Positions 39,865 through 48,369 of a stretch of 64,000 nucleotides of DNA are shown in pieces. The stretch lies in the NCBI GenBank assembly GCA_052380005.1, contig JBQTCJ010000010.1. One strand, 5' to 3'. A program made the position numbers and the translations under genes. The stretch is from Salinarimonas sp052380005. Lineage in GTDB: Bacteria > Pseudomonadota > Alphaproteobacteria > Rhizobiales > Beijerinckiaceae. The notes under the pieces were generated by a model. That model was not told the origin of the DNA. It searched no databases and saw only the letters and a program-made list of their open reading frames with translations. The first letter of the stretch is position 1. The number at the start of each line of letters is the position of its first letter.

Positions 39865-40173
39865 AAACGCTCCCTGCGGAACCTCGCCGTGGGCACGGCG
39901 CGAGGGCTGAAGAAGATGCTCGGCGAACGTGGCGCACCCTCGACGGTTCCGCCGGCCAACGCGAAAACCGAGGTGCCGTTCCTGGGAACGCGAGCGCGGA
40001 AGGAAAATACGCCCCGCCGCCGGCAGCGGACGGCGGCAGCGGACGGCGGCGGTGTGCGGGGTGGGGCCCGGGGGCCCGTGCGGCGGGCGATCGGTGCAGG
40101 TCGCGATTCGACTCTTCGGCCGCGAGACCCTACATCTTCAGGCGTTCGCACACCGCAGCAGGAGGCGACGCCC
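39865..40173. other. Divergent intergenic region at the head of the glycan operon
   Basis: About 310 bases between the first epimerase and a small rightward gene. No gene was found. It must hold two promoters, but no clear -35/-10 pair was recognised; the stretch near 39960-40015 (CGCGAAAACCG, GGAAAATACG) is the least GC-rich part. A tandem duplication is listed separately. Confidence 0.4.
40022..40047. repeat. 13-bp tandem duplication
   Basis: GGCAGCGGACGGC is present twice in direct succession (40022-40034 and 40035-40047). It lies in the noncoding region upstream of the small gene at 40174. Slippage in GC-rich DNA explains it well. Confidence 0.7.
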
Positions 40174-40455
40174 ATGGCGCGCACGCCGCGCACCCCCGCC
40201 GATCTCGCCCGGCGCTTCGGCGCGCGGGCGGCGGAGCGCGCCGGGGAGCGGGGAGAGGGCGCCGCGATCGTCTCCCACGGCGACGCCTTCGCGCGGCAGA
40301 CCTATCGCCTGCCGCGCGATCAGGCGCGCGAGACCGCGCGGGACTGGTTCGCCCGCTACCCCAAGGCCGCCTACATGACCCGCGTCGAGAGCTGGCGCGT
40401 GCTCGACGACGGGCTGATCGAGTTCACCATGCGCCGCCTGCCGACGGCGGACTGA
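40174..40455 (+). CDS. Small conserved-looking hypothetical protein
   Basis: A 93-residue soluble protein, not recognised. The C-terminal half has a compact pattern (TYRLPRDQARETARDWFARY, PKAAYMTRVESWRVLDDG, IEFTMRRLPTAD) of a helix followed by two strands, while the N-terminus is Arg/Ala-rich. GGAGG lies 8 bases before the ATG, good evidence that it is expressed. It is divergent from the glycan operon and convergent with the pseudouridine synthase gene, 12 bases away. No functional link to either is evident. Confidence 0.6.
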   Translation: MARTPRTPADLARRFGARAAERAGERGEGAAIVSHGDAFARQTYRLPRDQARETARDWFARYPKAAYMTRVESWRVLDDGLIEFTMRRLPTAD

Positions 40456-40467
40456 GGGGACCCGGCC

Positions 40468-41529
40468 TCACCCGGCCTCCAGCGCGGCGAGGAGCCGGGC
40501 GAGGTCGGCCGGCGGCGCGCTCTCGAAGCGCAGGGTCTCGCCCGTGCGCGGATGCGCGAAGCCCAGAACGGCGGCGTGGAGCGCCTGGCGATCGAGCGCC
40601 GCCAGCGCCGCGCGGGCCGCCTCGGAGAGCCGCGCGGCCTTGGTGCGGAAGCCCGCGCCGTAGAGCGCGTCGCCGAGCAGCGGGTGGCCCGCATGCGCCA
40701 TGTGCACGCGGATCTGGTGCGTGCGCCCAGTCTCGAGCGCGCAGCGCACCCGCGTCGCGACCGGCGTCCCGTCCGCTCCCGGATAGGTCTCCTCGACCTC
40801 CCAGTGCGTGATCGCCTCGCGGCCCTTGCCCGCGGCGACGACGGCCATCTTCTCGCGGTTGATCGTGCTCCGCCCGACCGGCGCGTCGATCGTGCCGTGC
40901 GGCCGCCCCGGCGCACCCCAGACGATCGCGACGTACTCGCGCTCGAGCGGCCCGGTGCGGCCGTGGTCGGCGAACTGGGCGGCGAGCGCCTTGTGCGCGG
41001 CGTCGTTCTTCGCCACGACGAGGAGGCCGGACGTGTCCTTGTCGAGCCGGTGCACGATGCCCGGGCGCCGCACGCCGCCGATGCCCGAGAGGCTCTCCCC
41101 GCAATGGGCGAGGAGCGCGTTGACGAGCGTGCCGGTCTCGTGCCCCGCGGCGGGATGCACGACGAGGCCCGCCGGCTTGTCGATCACGACGAGGTCGTCG
41201 TCCTCCCAGGCGATCGACAGCGGGATCGCCTCCGGCTCCGGCTCCGCCGGCAGGGGCGGTGGGACGACGAGGGCGAGCGTCGCGCCGTCCGCCACCTTGG
41301 CCGAGGGGTTCGCCACCGGCCGGCCGTCGAGGCCGGCATGTCCCGCGCGGATCAGGTCCTGCACCCGCGCCCGCGAGAGATCGGGGAAGGCGCGGGCGAG
41401 CACGCGGTCGAGCCGCTCGGGCGGGCCCTCGTGCACGTGCGCGCGCCGCTCCTCGCCCGGCGACGGCGCCAGCACCTCGTCCTCGATCTCTTGCGCGATC
41501 TCGTCCTCGACCGTCCGTCCCTGAACCAA
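40468..41529 (-). CDS. RluA-family pseudouridine synthase (RluD-like)
   Basis: A 353-residue rRNA-modifying enzyme. An S4 RNA-binding domain (RLDRVLARAFPDLSRARVQD, about residues 38-95) precedes the catalytic domain. The catalytic aspartate lies in the signature PGIVHRLDKDTSGLLVVAKN; ETGRTHQIRVHMAHAGHPLL is the second family motif. This arrangement matches RluD, which modifies helix 69 of 23S rRNA, though RluC-like activity cannot be excluded. The start is taken as TTG at 41529, preceded by GGAAGGCGAGG; a shorter form is possible because the first 30 residues are acidic and unconserved. A tRNA gene lies 107 bases upstream on the other strand. Confidence 0.88.
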   Translation of the reverse strand: MVQGRTVEDEIAQEIEDEVLAPSPGEERRAHVHEGPPERLDRVLARAFPDLSRARVQDLIRAGHAGLDGRPVANPSAKVADGATLALVVPPPLPAEPEPEAIPLSIAWEDDDLVVIDKPAGLVVHPAAGHETGTLVNALLAHCGESLSGIGGVRRPGIVHRLDKDTSGLLVVAKNDAAHKALAAQFADHGRTGPLEREYVAIVWGAPGRPHGTIDAPVGRSTINREKMAVVAAGKGREAITHWEVEETYPGADGTPVATRVRCALETGRTHQIRVHMAHAGHPLLGDALYGAGFRTKAARLSEAARAALAALDRQALHAAVLGFAHPRTGETLRFESAPPADLARLLAALEAG

Positions 41530-41636
41530 GCGTCCTCGCCTTCCGGACCGGCGGCCCGAACTTTTTTCGAAAATCGACGCGGGGGGACTTGTGCCGCCCG
41601 CGGGGCCTGGATATACGAACGGCCTCGCGCCGGCCA

Positions 41637-41712
41637 GCTCCCTTCGTCTAGTGGCCCAGGACGTCGCCCTCTCACGGCGAAAACAGGGGTTCGAGTCCCC
41701 TAGGGAGCGCCA
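41637..41712 (+). tRNA. tRNA-Glu (CTC)
   Basis: The 76-base sequence folds as a cloverleaf. The acceptor stem is GCTCCCT (41637-41643) with AGGGAGC (41702-41708), followed by G and an encoded CCA (41710-41712). The D region CGTCTAGTGGCCCAGGAC and the T arm CAGGGGTTCGAGTCCCCTA are those of tRNA-Glu. The anticodon loop CTCTCAC, on stem TCGCC/GGCGA, gives anticodon CTC for the codon GAG. A CTC tRNA-Glu suits a GC-rich genome. Confidence 0.95.
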
Positions 41713-41767
41713 CGGCGGCGAGGCGATCCTCCGCAGTTCGGCACGTAACCGCGTCCTGCGCCCGTCG

Positions 41768-42655
41768 CTACAGCTCTCCTTTCAGAAAGTCCACGAAGGC
41801 CCGGACCCTCGGAATGGTCCGCCGGCTCGGGAGAACCAGCGCCGTGAGCGGCTTGGGGTCGTCGTCGTGCTCCCCCGCGAACAGCTCGATCAGGGCGCCC
41901 GTCGCCAGAGCCTCCTCGCCCAGGAAGTCGCCAAGGCGGATGATGCCGACGCCGTCGAGCGCCATCTGCAGCAGCACGTCGGCGCTGTCGGACGTGACCG
42001 GGCCGCTCACGACGATGTCCCGGCGCTCGCCGTCCAGCCGCATGGGCCAGACCGCCTGCTCGGCGAAGCCGGAGAGCAGGAGGCAGGCGTGGCGCATGAG
42101 GTCGTCCGGCCGGCTCGGCCGACCATGGATCGCGCAATAGCGCGGGCTCGCGGCGATGATCCGTCGAACCGTGCCGAGGCGGACCGCGACGAGGTCGCTG
42201 TCGCTCGACGTCCCTACCCGAATCGTGACGTCCATCTGTTCCCGGATCGGGTCGATGCGGCGATCGCTGACCGAGACCTCCACCGTGATGCCCGGATGCG
42301 TCTCGAGGAACCGCGGCAGGAGGCGCGTGAGCTTGTGGCGCGCGAAGGCGGTGCCGCAATTCACGCGCAGATGCCCGCGCGGCGTGCCGACCGCCAGCGA
42401 CAGATCGGCCTCGATCGCCTCCTCCAGCGCCATGATCCGGCGGGCGTGAGAGAGGAAGATCTCGCCTTCGGGCGTCAGCGACAGCCTGCGCGTCGTGCGG
42501 TGGAGCAGTTTCACGCCGAGCCGCTCCTCCAAGCGGCTGACCAGCTTGGAGACGGCGGACGCGGTGTACCCGTATTCGTCCGCGACGGCCGCGAAGGAGC
42601 CGAGAGCGACGAGCCGGACGAAGAGGGAGATGCTCGGGACGAGAGACGTCTTCAT
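41768..42655 (-). CDS. LysR-family transcriptional regulator
   Basis: A 295-residue LysR protein. The winged helix-turn-helix covers about residues 8-66 (ISLFVRLVALGSFAAVADEY, GYTASAVSKLVSRLEERLGV, KLLHRTTRRLSLTPEG), the pattern of the large DsdC/AaeR-like proteobacterial group. The effector domain begins near residue 95 (GHLRVNCGTAFARHKLTRLL). The ATG at 42655 was preferred because the start MKTSLVPSISLFVRL fits the family; a longer frame to 42724 adds unrelated residues. It is divergent from two 2OG oxygenases and an MFS gene and very likely controls them through the site at 42784-42802. Its inducer is unknown. Confidence 0.9.
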   Translation of the reverse strand: MKTSLVPSISLFVRLVALGSFAAVADEYGYTASAVSKLVSRLEERLGVKLLHRTTRRLSLTPEGEIFLSHARRIMALEEAIEADLSLAVGTPRGHLRVNCGTAFARHKLTRLLPRFLETHPGITVEVSVSDRRIDPIREQMDVTIRVGTSSDSDLVAVRLGTVRRIIAASPRYCAIHGRPSRPDDLMRHACLLLSGFAEQAVWPMRLDGERRDIVVSGPVTSDSADVLLQMALDGVGIIRLGDFLGEEALATGALIELFAGEHDDDPKPLTALVLPSRRTIPRVRAFVDFLKGEL

Positions 42656-42783
42656 GGATGGCCCAAACCGTCTCGCGCCGCCTCTCCGTCCGTTCGCACC
42701 GCACGATAACTGAAAAGCGCTCACCTACCAACGGGCGCTCCTGACGAACGGCGGAGCCGCCGAGCAGGAGGGGCGACGATCAT

Positions 42784-42802
42784 TCGTGAAGAATCCTCAC
42801 GA
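42784..42802. promoter_or_regulatory. LysR-type operator between the LysR gene and the 2OG oxygenases
   Basis: TCGTGA and TCACGA form a perfect 6-bp inverted repeat with a 7-base spacer. The inner part gives the LysR box T-N11-A (T at 42787, A at 42799). It lies 129 bases from the LysR start and 140 bases from the first oxygenase start. The following 60 bases are AT-rich (around CATCTTTGATTTTAAAG) and probably hold the oxygenase promoter. Confidence 0.6.
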
Positions 42803-42941
42803 CAGAATGTCAGCATGCGTGATTATCGCAATACCATCTTTGATTTTAAAGTTCGTCCAAGGGCGTTCCGCCCAGTCGCACCGTTCCGAACTCGCCCGAG
42901 CTTCGCCGACGAAGTCGTCAGGAAATCAGCTTGGAGGACCA

Positions 42942-43784
42942 ATGGACATCGTTCTTTCACCCGACGCCGAGGCCGTCGAGGGCTACGACCGGTCCCGAGG
43001 CAGCGAGCACGTCATCCGTACCCATGCATTCGGCCTGCATGCGGATCATCTCAAGGCCCTCGCCGCCGGGCGGATCCGCGTGGTACAGGTCGAGGCCTTT
43101 GCCAACGAGACAGCCTGCGACGTCATCTCAAAGGGGCAGGTCGATCTCGGCTTCAAGCCGTACATCAACGTCGACCAGGTCCGCCGCATCGGGATGGCCT
43201 TCTACGAGACCGAGAACCAGCCCGACCTCATCGAGGACTACTTCCGGATCGCACGGGAGAACCAGAACGCGTTCCGCAGCGCCTGCCAGCCGCTCGGATC
43301 TCCCCTCGACACGCTGCGCTGCCTGCTCGACGAGATCTGGCAGCCGGGGGCGAACTTGCAGACGATCTACGGCCGGAAGATGTTCGTCGGCCTGTCACGC
43401 ATGGTCGAGCCGAACACGACCTTCCTCGCGCATCACGACATCTTCGCGGAGGACGCTCCCGGACGCGAGGAGGCCGAGTCCCTCCTGGCCCAGTTCGCAG
43501 CCAACATCTACTTCGAGGTCCCGGAACGGGGCGGCGAGCTGCTCATGTGGCACCGTGGCATGAGCACCGAGGAATTCGACGAGCGACGCAAGGGTCAATA
43601 CGGGATCGAGATCCACGACCTTCCGCCTCCGGACGTCGTGGTCAAGCCGGGTCGCGGCGATCTGCTCATCTTCGATTCCCGCAAGATCCACGCCGTCGCG
43701 TCGCCTCGCGATCGCGCGCGCGTCGCGGTCTCCTTCTTCATCGGCTACCGCGGCGACGACCAGCCACTGACGTACTGGAGCTAA
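42942..43784 (+). CDS. 2-oxoglutarate/Fe(II)-dependent oxygenase, paralogue A
   Basis: A 280-residue protein with a complete 2OG-Fe(II) facial triad: H164-x-D166 in FLAHHDIFAED and distal H250 in RKIHAVASPRDRARV, with R260 ten residues later as the likely 2OG carboxylate ligand. The core strands are QFAANIYFEVPERGGELLMW and VVVKPGRGDLLIFD. The intact HxD argues for a hydroxylase rather than a halogenase, which would have HxG or HxA. It is homologous to the next gene over its whole length (for example LLDEIWQPGANLQTIYGRKM against LVDEIWNPGCTLQTLFGKKM). GGAGG lies 5 bases before the ATG. The substrate is unknown, perhaps a free amino acid. Confidence 0.82.
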   Translation: MDIVLSPDAEAVEGYDRSRGSEHVIRTHAFGLHADHLKALAAGRIRVVQVEAFANETACDVISKGQVDLGFKPYINVDQVRRIGMAFYETENQPDLIEDYFRIARENQNAFRSACQPLGSPLDTLRCLLDEIWQPGANLQTIYGRKMFVGLSRMVEPNTTFLAHHDIFAEDAPGREEAESLLAQFAANIYFEVPERGGELLMWHRGMSTEEFDERRKGQYGIEIHDLPPPDVVVKPGRGDLLIFDSRKIHAVASPRDRARVAVSFFIGYRGDDQPLTYWS

Positions 43785-43788
43785 GCAG

Positions 43789-44580
43789 ATGCTCGATACG
43801 CTGACGAGAGAGATCCGGGTCGCCGAGGCCCTGACGAAGCGGGATCTCGACGACCTGATCGCCAACGAGATCCAGGTGCTGCGCATCCCGGACTTCATCC
43901 CGAAGGAGACGTGCGGCACGATCTCCACGGGGCTGAAGTCGACAGGCTACGTCGACTATCGCAACGCCCCGCAGGTCGGCCGTATTGGCATGTCGTACTT
44001 CGAGACCGCCCGCGATCCGGAGATCGTCGACTTCTACTTCAAGAACGCGCTCGCGAACATCGACCTGCTGCGCCGCGCCTGCTCGCCCTACCCGTGCCCG
44101 ATGGATACGTTCCGGTGCCTCGTCGACGAGATCTGGAACCCGGGCTGCACGCTCCAGACGCTCTTCGGCAAGAAGATGTTCGTGGGCCTCTCGCGTAGCA
44201 TGAAGCCGGGCGTTCCGCTCAAGGCGCATCACGACATGTTCGGACGTCACGCGCCCGACACGCCGGAGGCGGACTCGCTCATCAGCCAATTCGGCGTGAA
44301 CGTCTACGTCGACGTCCCGGAGATCGGCGGGGAGCTGGCGATGTGGGATGTGGAGATCTCCGACGAGGAGTTCCTGGAGAAGCGGGGTGGCGACTATGCG
44401 ATCCCCCTGGACCAGCTGGGGCCGCACGATTATGCCGTGAAGCCGGAGAACGGCGACCTGATCCTGTTCAACGCGCGCAAGCTTCACGCGGTGCTGGCGG
44501 GGACCGGGACCGACCGCCTGACCATCTCCGCGTTCCTCGGCTACCGTGGCGCCGAGGAGCCGCTGACGGTATGGAGCTGA
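43789..44580 (+). CDS. 2-oxoglutarate/Fe(II)-dependent oxygenase, paralogue B
   Basis: A 263-residue paralogue of the preceding protein. The facial triad is H147-x-D149 in LKAHHDMFGRHAP and H233 in ARKLHAVLAGTGTDRLTI, with R243 at the same ten-residue spacing as in paralogue A. The N-terminal 60 residues differ most (VAEALTKRDLDDLIANEIQV). It starts 4 bases after paralogue A, and its stop overlaps the MFS start by 10 bases. Retention of all catalytic residues in both copies suggests two successive or alternative oxidations of related substrates. The fold is inferred from motif order only. Confidence 0.82.
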   Translation: MLDTLTREIRVAEALTKRDLDDLIANEIQVLRIPDFIPKETCGTISTGLKSTGYVDYRNAPQVGRIGMSYFETARDPEIVDFYFKNALANIDLLRRACSPYPCPMDTFRCLVDEIWNPGCTLQTLFGKKMFVGLSRSMKPGVPLKAHHDMFGRHAPDTPEADSLISQFGVNVYVDVPEIGGELAMWDVEISDEEFLEKRGGDYAIPLDQLGPHDYAVKPENGDLILFNARKLHAVLAGTGTDRLTISAFLGYRGAEEPLTVWS

Positions 44581-45848
44581 GATCTCCCCTCGCGCCCGAC
44601 GGCCGCTCGATCGTGTTCCTGATGGCCGTCTTCGCGGCCGGATACCTGCTGTCGTCCCTGCTGCGCGGCATTACCGCCGCGCTCGCGCCGTTCTTCGGGC
44701 GGGACTTCGGCGTCTCGCCGGCGGAGCTCGGGCTGCTGGCGGGGTCGTACTTCGCCTCCTTCGCGCTCCTGCAGCTGCCCATGGGCATGTTCCTCGACCG
44801 CTGGGGCGTGCGTGCGGTTATGGTCGGGTCGCTCTCGATCGCGGCTATCTCCTGCCTCGCCTTCGCAGCGGCCCTCTCCTATCCGGGGCTTTTGTGGGCG
44901 AGGCTCCTGAGCGGCATCGGGGTGAGCGCCTGCCTCATCGCACCGCTCACCGCGGCTCGGCTCTGGACGCCCGTGCCGATGCAGCAGCGGATCAATTCGT
45001 GGATGCTCATGGCGGGCGCCATGGGCCTGGTGATGGGCACGCTGCCCGCGGAGAGCATCGCCACCGCGTTCGGCTGGCGTCCGCTCTTCGCGGCGCTCGG
45101 CGTCCTCTTCGCCGTCGTCGCCGTCGTCATCGCCCTTCGCGTGCCGCGGCACGAGCGATCGGGCTTGCCCGGCTCGGGCGGTGTCCTGGCGAGCTACGGC
45201 TCGATCGTGCGCGCCGCCTACACCTGGAAGATCGGTGCGGTGGGCCTCTTCAACTACGCCATCCTGGTGGCGGTCCAGACGCTGTGGATCGGGCCGTGGC
45301 TGACCGACGTCGGCGGCGAGAGCGTCCGGGGCGCGTCCCTCGGGCTCCTGGCGATCAACGGCATCATGCTCGTGGTCTTCCTCGTGATGGGGTACCTGAG
45401 CCCCAGGATCATCCGCTCTCCCGACGACGCCGAGGCCCTGCTGCGGCGCTTCACGCCGCTCGGCATCGGCGTGCTGGCGTGGATCGCGCTGCTCGGTCCC
45501 GCGGCGCAATGGTATCACTTCGCCGCGTTCTGCGTGGCCGCGTGGCCGCTCTCCGTCACGCATCCGCTGGTCGGCCAGCGCTTCGGCCCCGGCGAGGCGG
45601 GCAGGGCGCTCGCCTTCTTCAACCTGCTGCTCTTCGTCGGCGTCTTCCTCTGGCAATGGACCTTCGGCCTGATGGTGACGGCGCTGTCGGGACCCCACGG
45701 GACCGCTGCGGCCTACCAGCTCGCGCTGGGGGCGCTCGTGCTGGTCTCGGCGGTCGGCTATGCGGCCTTCCTCGCGCTCCCGAGCGGCAGGCCCTCGCTC
45801 GCAAGCGCACCGACCGCGGCGCGCACGCAGGACGGCACGACGCCTTGA
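44571..45848 (+). CDS. MFS transporter linked to the 2OG oxygenases
   Basis: A 425-residue major facilitator with about 12 membrane segments. The N-half contains SYFASFALLQLPMGMFLDRW, matching MFS motif A (G-x3-D-R-x-G-x-R), followed by GVRAVMVGSLSIAAISCLAF; LLWARLLSGIGVSACLIAPL is the usual fourth helix. The C-terminal tail of about 25 residues is hydrophilic. The ATG at 44571 lies inside the last codons of oxygenase B, so translation is coupled. It may import the substrate or export the hydroxylated product; direction cannot be determined. Confidence 0.85.
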   Translation: MELRSPLAPDGRSIVFLMAVFAAGYLLSSLLRGITAALAPFFGRDFGVSPAELGLLAGSYFASFALLQLPMGMFLDRWGVRAVMVGSLSIAAISCLAFAAALSYPGLLWARLLSGIGVSACLIAPLTAARLWTPVPMQQRINSWMLMAGAMGLVMGTLPAESIATAFGWRPLFAALGVLFAVVAVVIALRVPRHERSGLPGSGGVLASYGSIVRAAYTWKIGAVGLFNYAILVAVQTLWIGPWLTDVGGESVRGASLGLLAINGIMLVVFLVMGYLSPRIIRSPDDAEALLRRFTPLGIGVLAWIALLGPAAQWYHFAAFCVAAWPLSVTHPLVGQRFGPGEAGRALAFFNLLLFVGVFLWQWTFGLMVTALSGPHGTAAAYQLALGALVLVSAVGYAAFLALPSGRPSLASAPTAARTQDGTTP

Positions 45849-45953
45849 GCCCCGGTCGCGCCTGCACGGAACGCTTCCCCCCTTCCGCGGCTTGACGGTG
45901 GAACCCCGAACCTCGCCGGCTCGTCCCCCGTGGGCGCCGGCCCGGGAGACCCC

Positions 45954-46586
45954 ATGGCCCCGCCACAGCACGGCCCGATGAGCGCGCGGCGTCTCCTCCT
46001 CCTCGGCGCGGGGGTCGCCCTCCTCGCCGCCGCCTGGATCGGCCCGCTGCCGGCGCTCGCCATGACGCGCTTCTGGGCGCACATGACGATGCACCTCGCG
46101 GTGGTCGCGCTCGCGGCCCCGTTGATCGCCGCGGGGCTGGCGGGAAGCCGCTGGGACCCGGCGGCGCGCGCGCCCGTCCTGTTCGCGCCGCTGCCGGCGG
46201 CGTTCCTCGAGCTCGTCGTGATCTGGGGCTGGCACGCGCCCGCCGCCCACGATGCGGCGCGGATGCGGCCAGAGATGCTCTTGGCCGAGCAGGCCTCCTT
46301 CCTCGTGGTGGGCCTCCTCGTCTGGATCTCGGCGCTGGGCGGCGCGGCGCGGGTGCGGCGGGAGCGGGCGGCGGGAGGCGTGGGGGCGCTCCTCCTCACC
46401 TCGATGCACATGGGGTTGCTCGGCGTGCTGCTGGCGCTCGCCCCGCGCCCGCTCTACGAGGCCTGCCTCGGCCTCCTCGACCAGCAGATCGGCGGGGTGA
46501 TGATGCTCGCGGTCGGCGGCACCGTGTACCTCGTCGGCGGGCTCGTGCTGCTGTCCACGCTGCTCCGGGAGGAGGCGCGGCCATGA
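45954..46586 (+). CDS. CtaG-type cytochrome c oxidase assembly-like membrane protein
   Basis: A 210-residue membrane protein with about six hydrophobic segments, matching the caa3_CtaG family. Conserved histidines occur in MTRFWAHMTMHLAVVALAAP, VVIWGWHAPAAHDAA and LTSMHMGLLGVLLALAPRPL; these may coordinate copper or haem. The family is linked to assembly of terminal oxidases, but no oxidase genes are near. The ATG at 45954 has GGGAGA 6 bases upstream; a longer frame starting at 45930 adds no membrane sequence. The folate genes follow 94 bases downstream on the same strand with no obvious link. Confidence 0.82.
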   Translation: MAPPQHGPMSARRLLLLGAGVALLAAAWIGPLPALAMTRFWAHMTMHLAVVALAAPLIAAGLAGSRWDPAARAPVLFAPLPAAFLELVVIWGWHAPAAHDAARMRPEMLLAEQASFLVVGLLVWISALGGAARVRRERAAGGVGALLLTSMHMGLLGVLLALAPRPLYEACLGLLDQQIGGVMMLAVGGTVYLVGGLVLLSTLLREEARP

Positions 46587-46680
46587 GACGGCGCGCGCAC
46601 CCCCTTGCGCAGGAGGGCTGGCTCGGCGCAATCAGGCGCGGAGATTGCCACCCACCCCCCGGAGCACCTTGGAGCCGCCC

Positions 46681-47517
46681 ATGCTCGATCCCGCCGGCAT
46701 CGCCCGCCGCGACGCCTTCCTCGCCGCCCTCGCTGCGCGGCGGCTCGTGATGGGCATCCTCAACGTCACGCCCGACAGCTTTTCCGACGGCGGCCTGCAC
46801 GCGGCGCGGGACGAGGCGATCGCCCGCGCCCGGGCGATGGCGGCGGAGGGGGCGGACGTGATCGACGTCGGGGGGGAATCGACGCGGCCCGGCGCGACGG
46901 CGGTGGACGCGGCGGAGGAGCTCGCCCGCGTCGCTCCGGTGCTCGAGGCGCTCGGGCGCGTTCTCGCCGTGCCGCTCTCGATCGACACCTACAAGGCGGA
47001 CGTCGCCCGCGAGGCGGTGCGGCGGGGCGCGGTGATCGTCAACGACGTCTGGGCGCTCGCCCGCGACCCCGCCATGGCGGACGCCGTCGCGGAGACGGGT
47101 GCCGCGCTCGTGATCATGCACAACCGCGAGAGCGTCGACCCCGATCTCGACATCGTCGCCGACGTCGAGGCCGTGCTCGGGGCCGCGCTCGCGCGCGCCG
47201 CGCGGGCCGGCGTGCCGCGCGCGCGCATCCTCGTCGACCCCGGCATCGGCTTCGGCAAGACCGTGGAGCAGAACCTCGCCTGCCTGCGCGCGCTGCCGCG
47301 GCTGTCGTCCGCGCTCGGCCGGCCGATCCTGCTCGGCGTGTCGCGCAAGTCGATGTTCGGCCGCCTGCTGGGCCGTGCCGTCGACGAGCGGCTGCCGGCG
47401 ACGCTCGCCACCAACATCGCCGGCGTCCTCGCCGGCGCGGCGGTGATCCGCGTGCACGACGTCGCCCCGCACTTCGATGCGCTGGCGATGCTGCGCGCCA
47501 CGGGAGCGCTGGCATGA
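46681..47517 (+). CDS. folP: Dihydropteroate synthase
   Basis: A 278-residue enzyme that condenses p-aminobenzoate with hydroxymethyldihydropterin pyrophosphate in folate synthesis. Signature 1 is RLVMGILNVTPDSFSDGG; signature 2 is GADVIDVGGESTRPGA. Further pterin-site segments are SIDTYKADVAREAV, LVIMHN and ILVDPGIGFGKTVEQN. The length is normal. The ATG at 46681 has GGAG upstream. Its stop overlaps the start of the fused folB-folK gene by 4 bases (ATGA). It is the target of sulfonamides. Confidence 0.96.
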   Translation: MLDPAGIARRDAFLAALAARRLVMGILNVTPDSFSDGGLHAARDEAIARARAMAAEGADVIDVGGESTRPGATAVDAAEELARVAPVLEALGRVLAVPLSIDTYKADVAREAVRRGAVIVNDVWALARDPAMADAVAETGAALVIMHNRESVDPDLDIVADVEAVLGAALARAARAGVPRARILVDPGIGFGKTVEQNLACLRALPRLSSALGRPILLGVSRKSMFGRLLGRAVDERLPATLATNIAGVLAGAAVIRVHDVAPHFDALAMLRATGALA

Positions 47518-48365
47518 CCGACCGCGTCTTCGTCTCGAACCTGTGCCTGTTCGCGCATCACGGCGTCTTCCCAGAGGAGACGCGGCTCGGCCAGCGCTTC
47601 TACGTCGACATCGACTGCGGCACCGACGTCGAGGAGGCGGCACGGAGCGACGACCCGGAGGCGACGGTCGACTACGGCGCGCTCTGCGCGCTCGCGAGCG
47701 AGGTCTCGGCGTCGGGGCCGTTCAAGCTCGTGGAGACGCTCGCCGAGCGCATCGCCGGGCGCGTGCTCGACGCCTTCCCGAGCGTGTTCGACGTGCGCGT
47801 GCGGGTGCGCAAGCCCGCTGCCCCGATCGCGGCGTCGATCGACCACGCCGGCGTCGAGATCCTGCGGGTGCGCCGCACGCCGATCGCGCTCGCGCTCGGC
47901 TCCAACGTCGGCGACAGCCGTGCCACGCTGCGCGCCACGCTCGCCCGGCTCGGCGCCGCGCCGGGGCTCGCGATCGAGGCGGTCTCGCACGTCTACCGGA
48001 CGGCGCCCTGGGGCCGCGAGGACCAGCAGGACTTCCTCAATGCCTGCGCGATCGGCTGGACGAGCCTGCCGCCGCGGGCCCTGCTGCGGCTGTGCAAGGC
48101 GCTCGAGGTCCAGCTCGGGCGCACGCCCGAGGTGCGCTGGGGGCCGCGGGTCATCGACATCGACGTCCTGCACTACGGCGATCTCGCCATGCGCGGCGCC
48201 GAGCTGACGCTGCCCCATCCCGAGCTCTTCGCCCGCCCCTTCGTGCTCGTCCCCCTCGCGGAGATCGCGCCGGATCGGGTGATCGCAGGCATGCGCATCG
48301 CCGACGCGCTCGCGCGGCTCGCGCGCAAGCCGGGCGACGTGGTGCGTCTCGACGATCCGGGATAA
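47514..48365 (+). CDS. folB-folK: Bifunctional dihydroneopterin aldolase / HPPK fusion
   Basis: A 283-residue fusion. Residues 1-120 form the FolB domain (MTDRVFVSNLCLFAHHGVFP; YVDIDCGTDVEEAARSDDPE; FKLVETLAERIAGRVLDAFP), which cleaves dihydroneopterin. From about residue 123 the FolK domain begins (TPIALALGSNVGDSRATLRA), with YRTAPWGREDQQDFLNACAI and the magnesium-site motif WGPRVIDIDVLHYGD; it adds pyrophosphate from ATP. No long linker joins them, so no frame break is suspected. Together with folP the two genes supply three consecutive folate steps. Fused FolB-FolK proteins are known in some bacteria. Confidence 0.94.
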   Translation: MTDRVFVSNLCLFAHHGVFPEETRLGQRFYVDIDCGTDVEEAARSDDPEATVDYGALCALASEVSASGPFKLVETLAERIAGRVLDAFPSVFDVRVRVRKPAAPIAASIDHAGVEILRVRRTPIALALGSNVGDSRATLRATLARLGAAPGLAIEAVSHVYRTAPWGREDQQDFLNACAIGWTSLPPRALLRLCKALEVQLGRTPEVRWGPRVIDIDVLHYGDLAMRGAELTLPHPELFARPFVLVPLAEIAPDRVIAGMRIADALARLARKPGDVVRLDDPG

Positions 48366-48369
48366 GGCA

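Noticed and set aside
42942..44580. 2OG-dependent halogenase pair
   Set aside because: Both proteins keep the carboxylate of the HxD motif (D166 and D149); Fe/2OG halogenases replace it with Gly or Ala.
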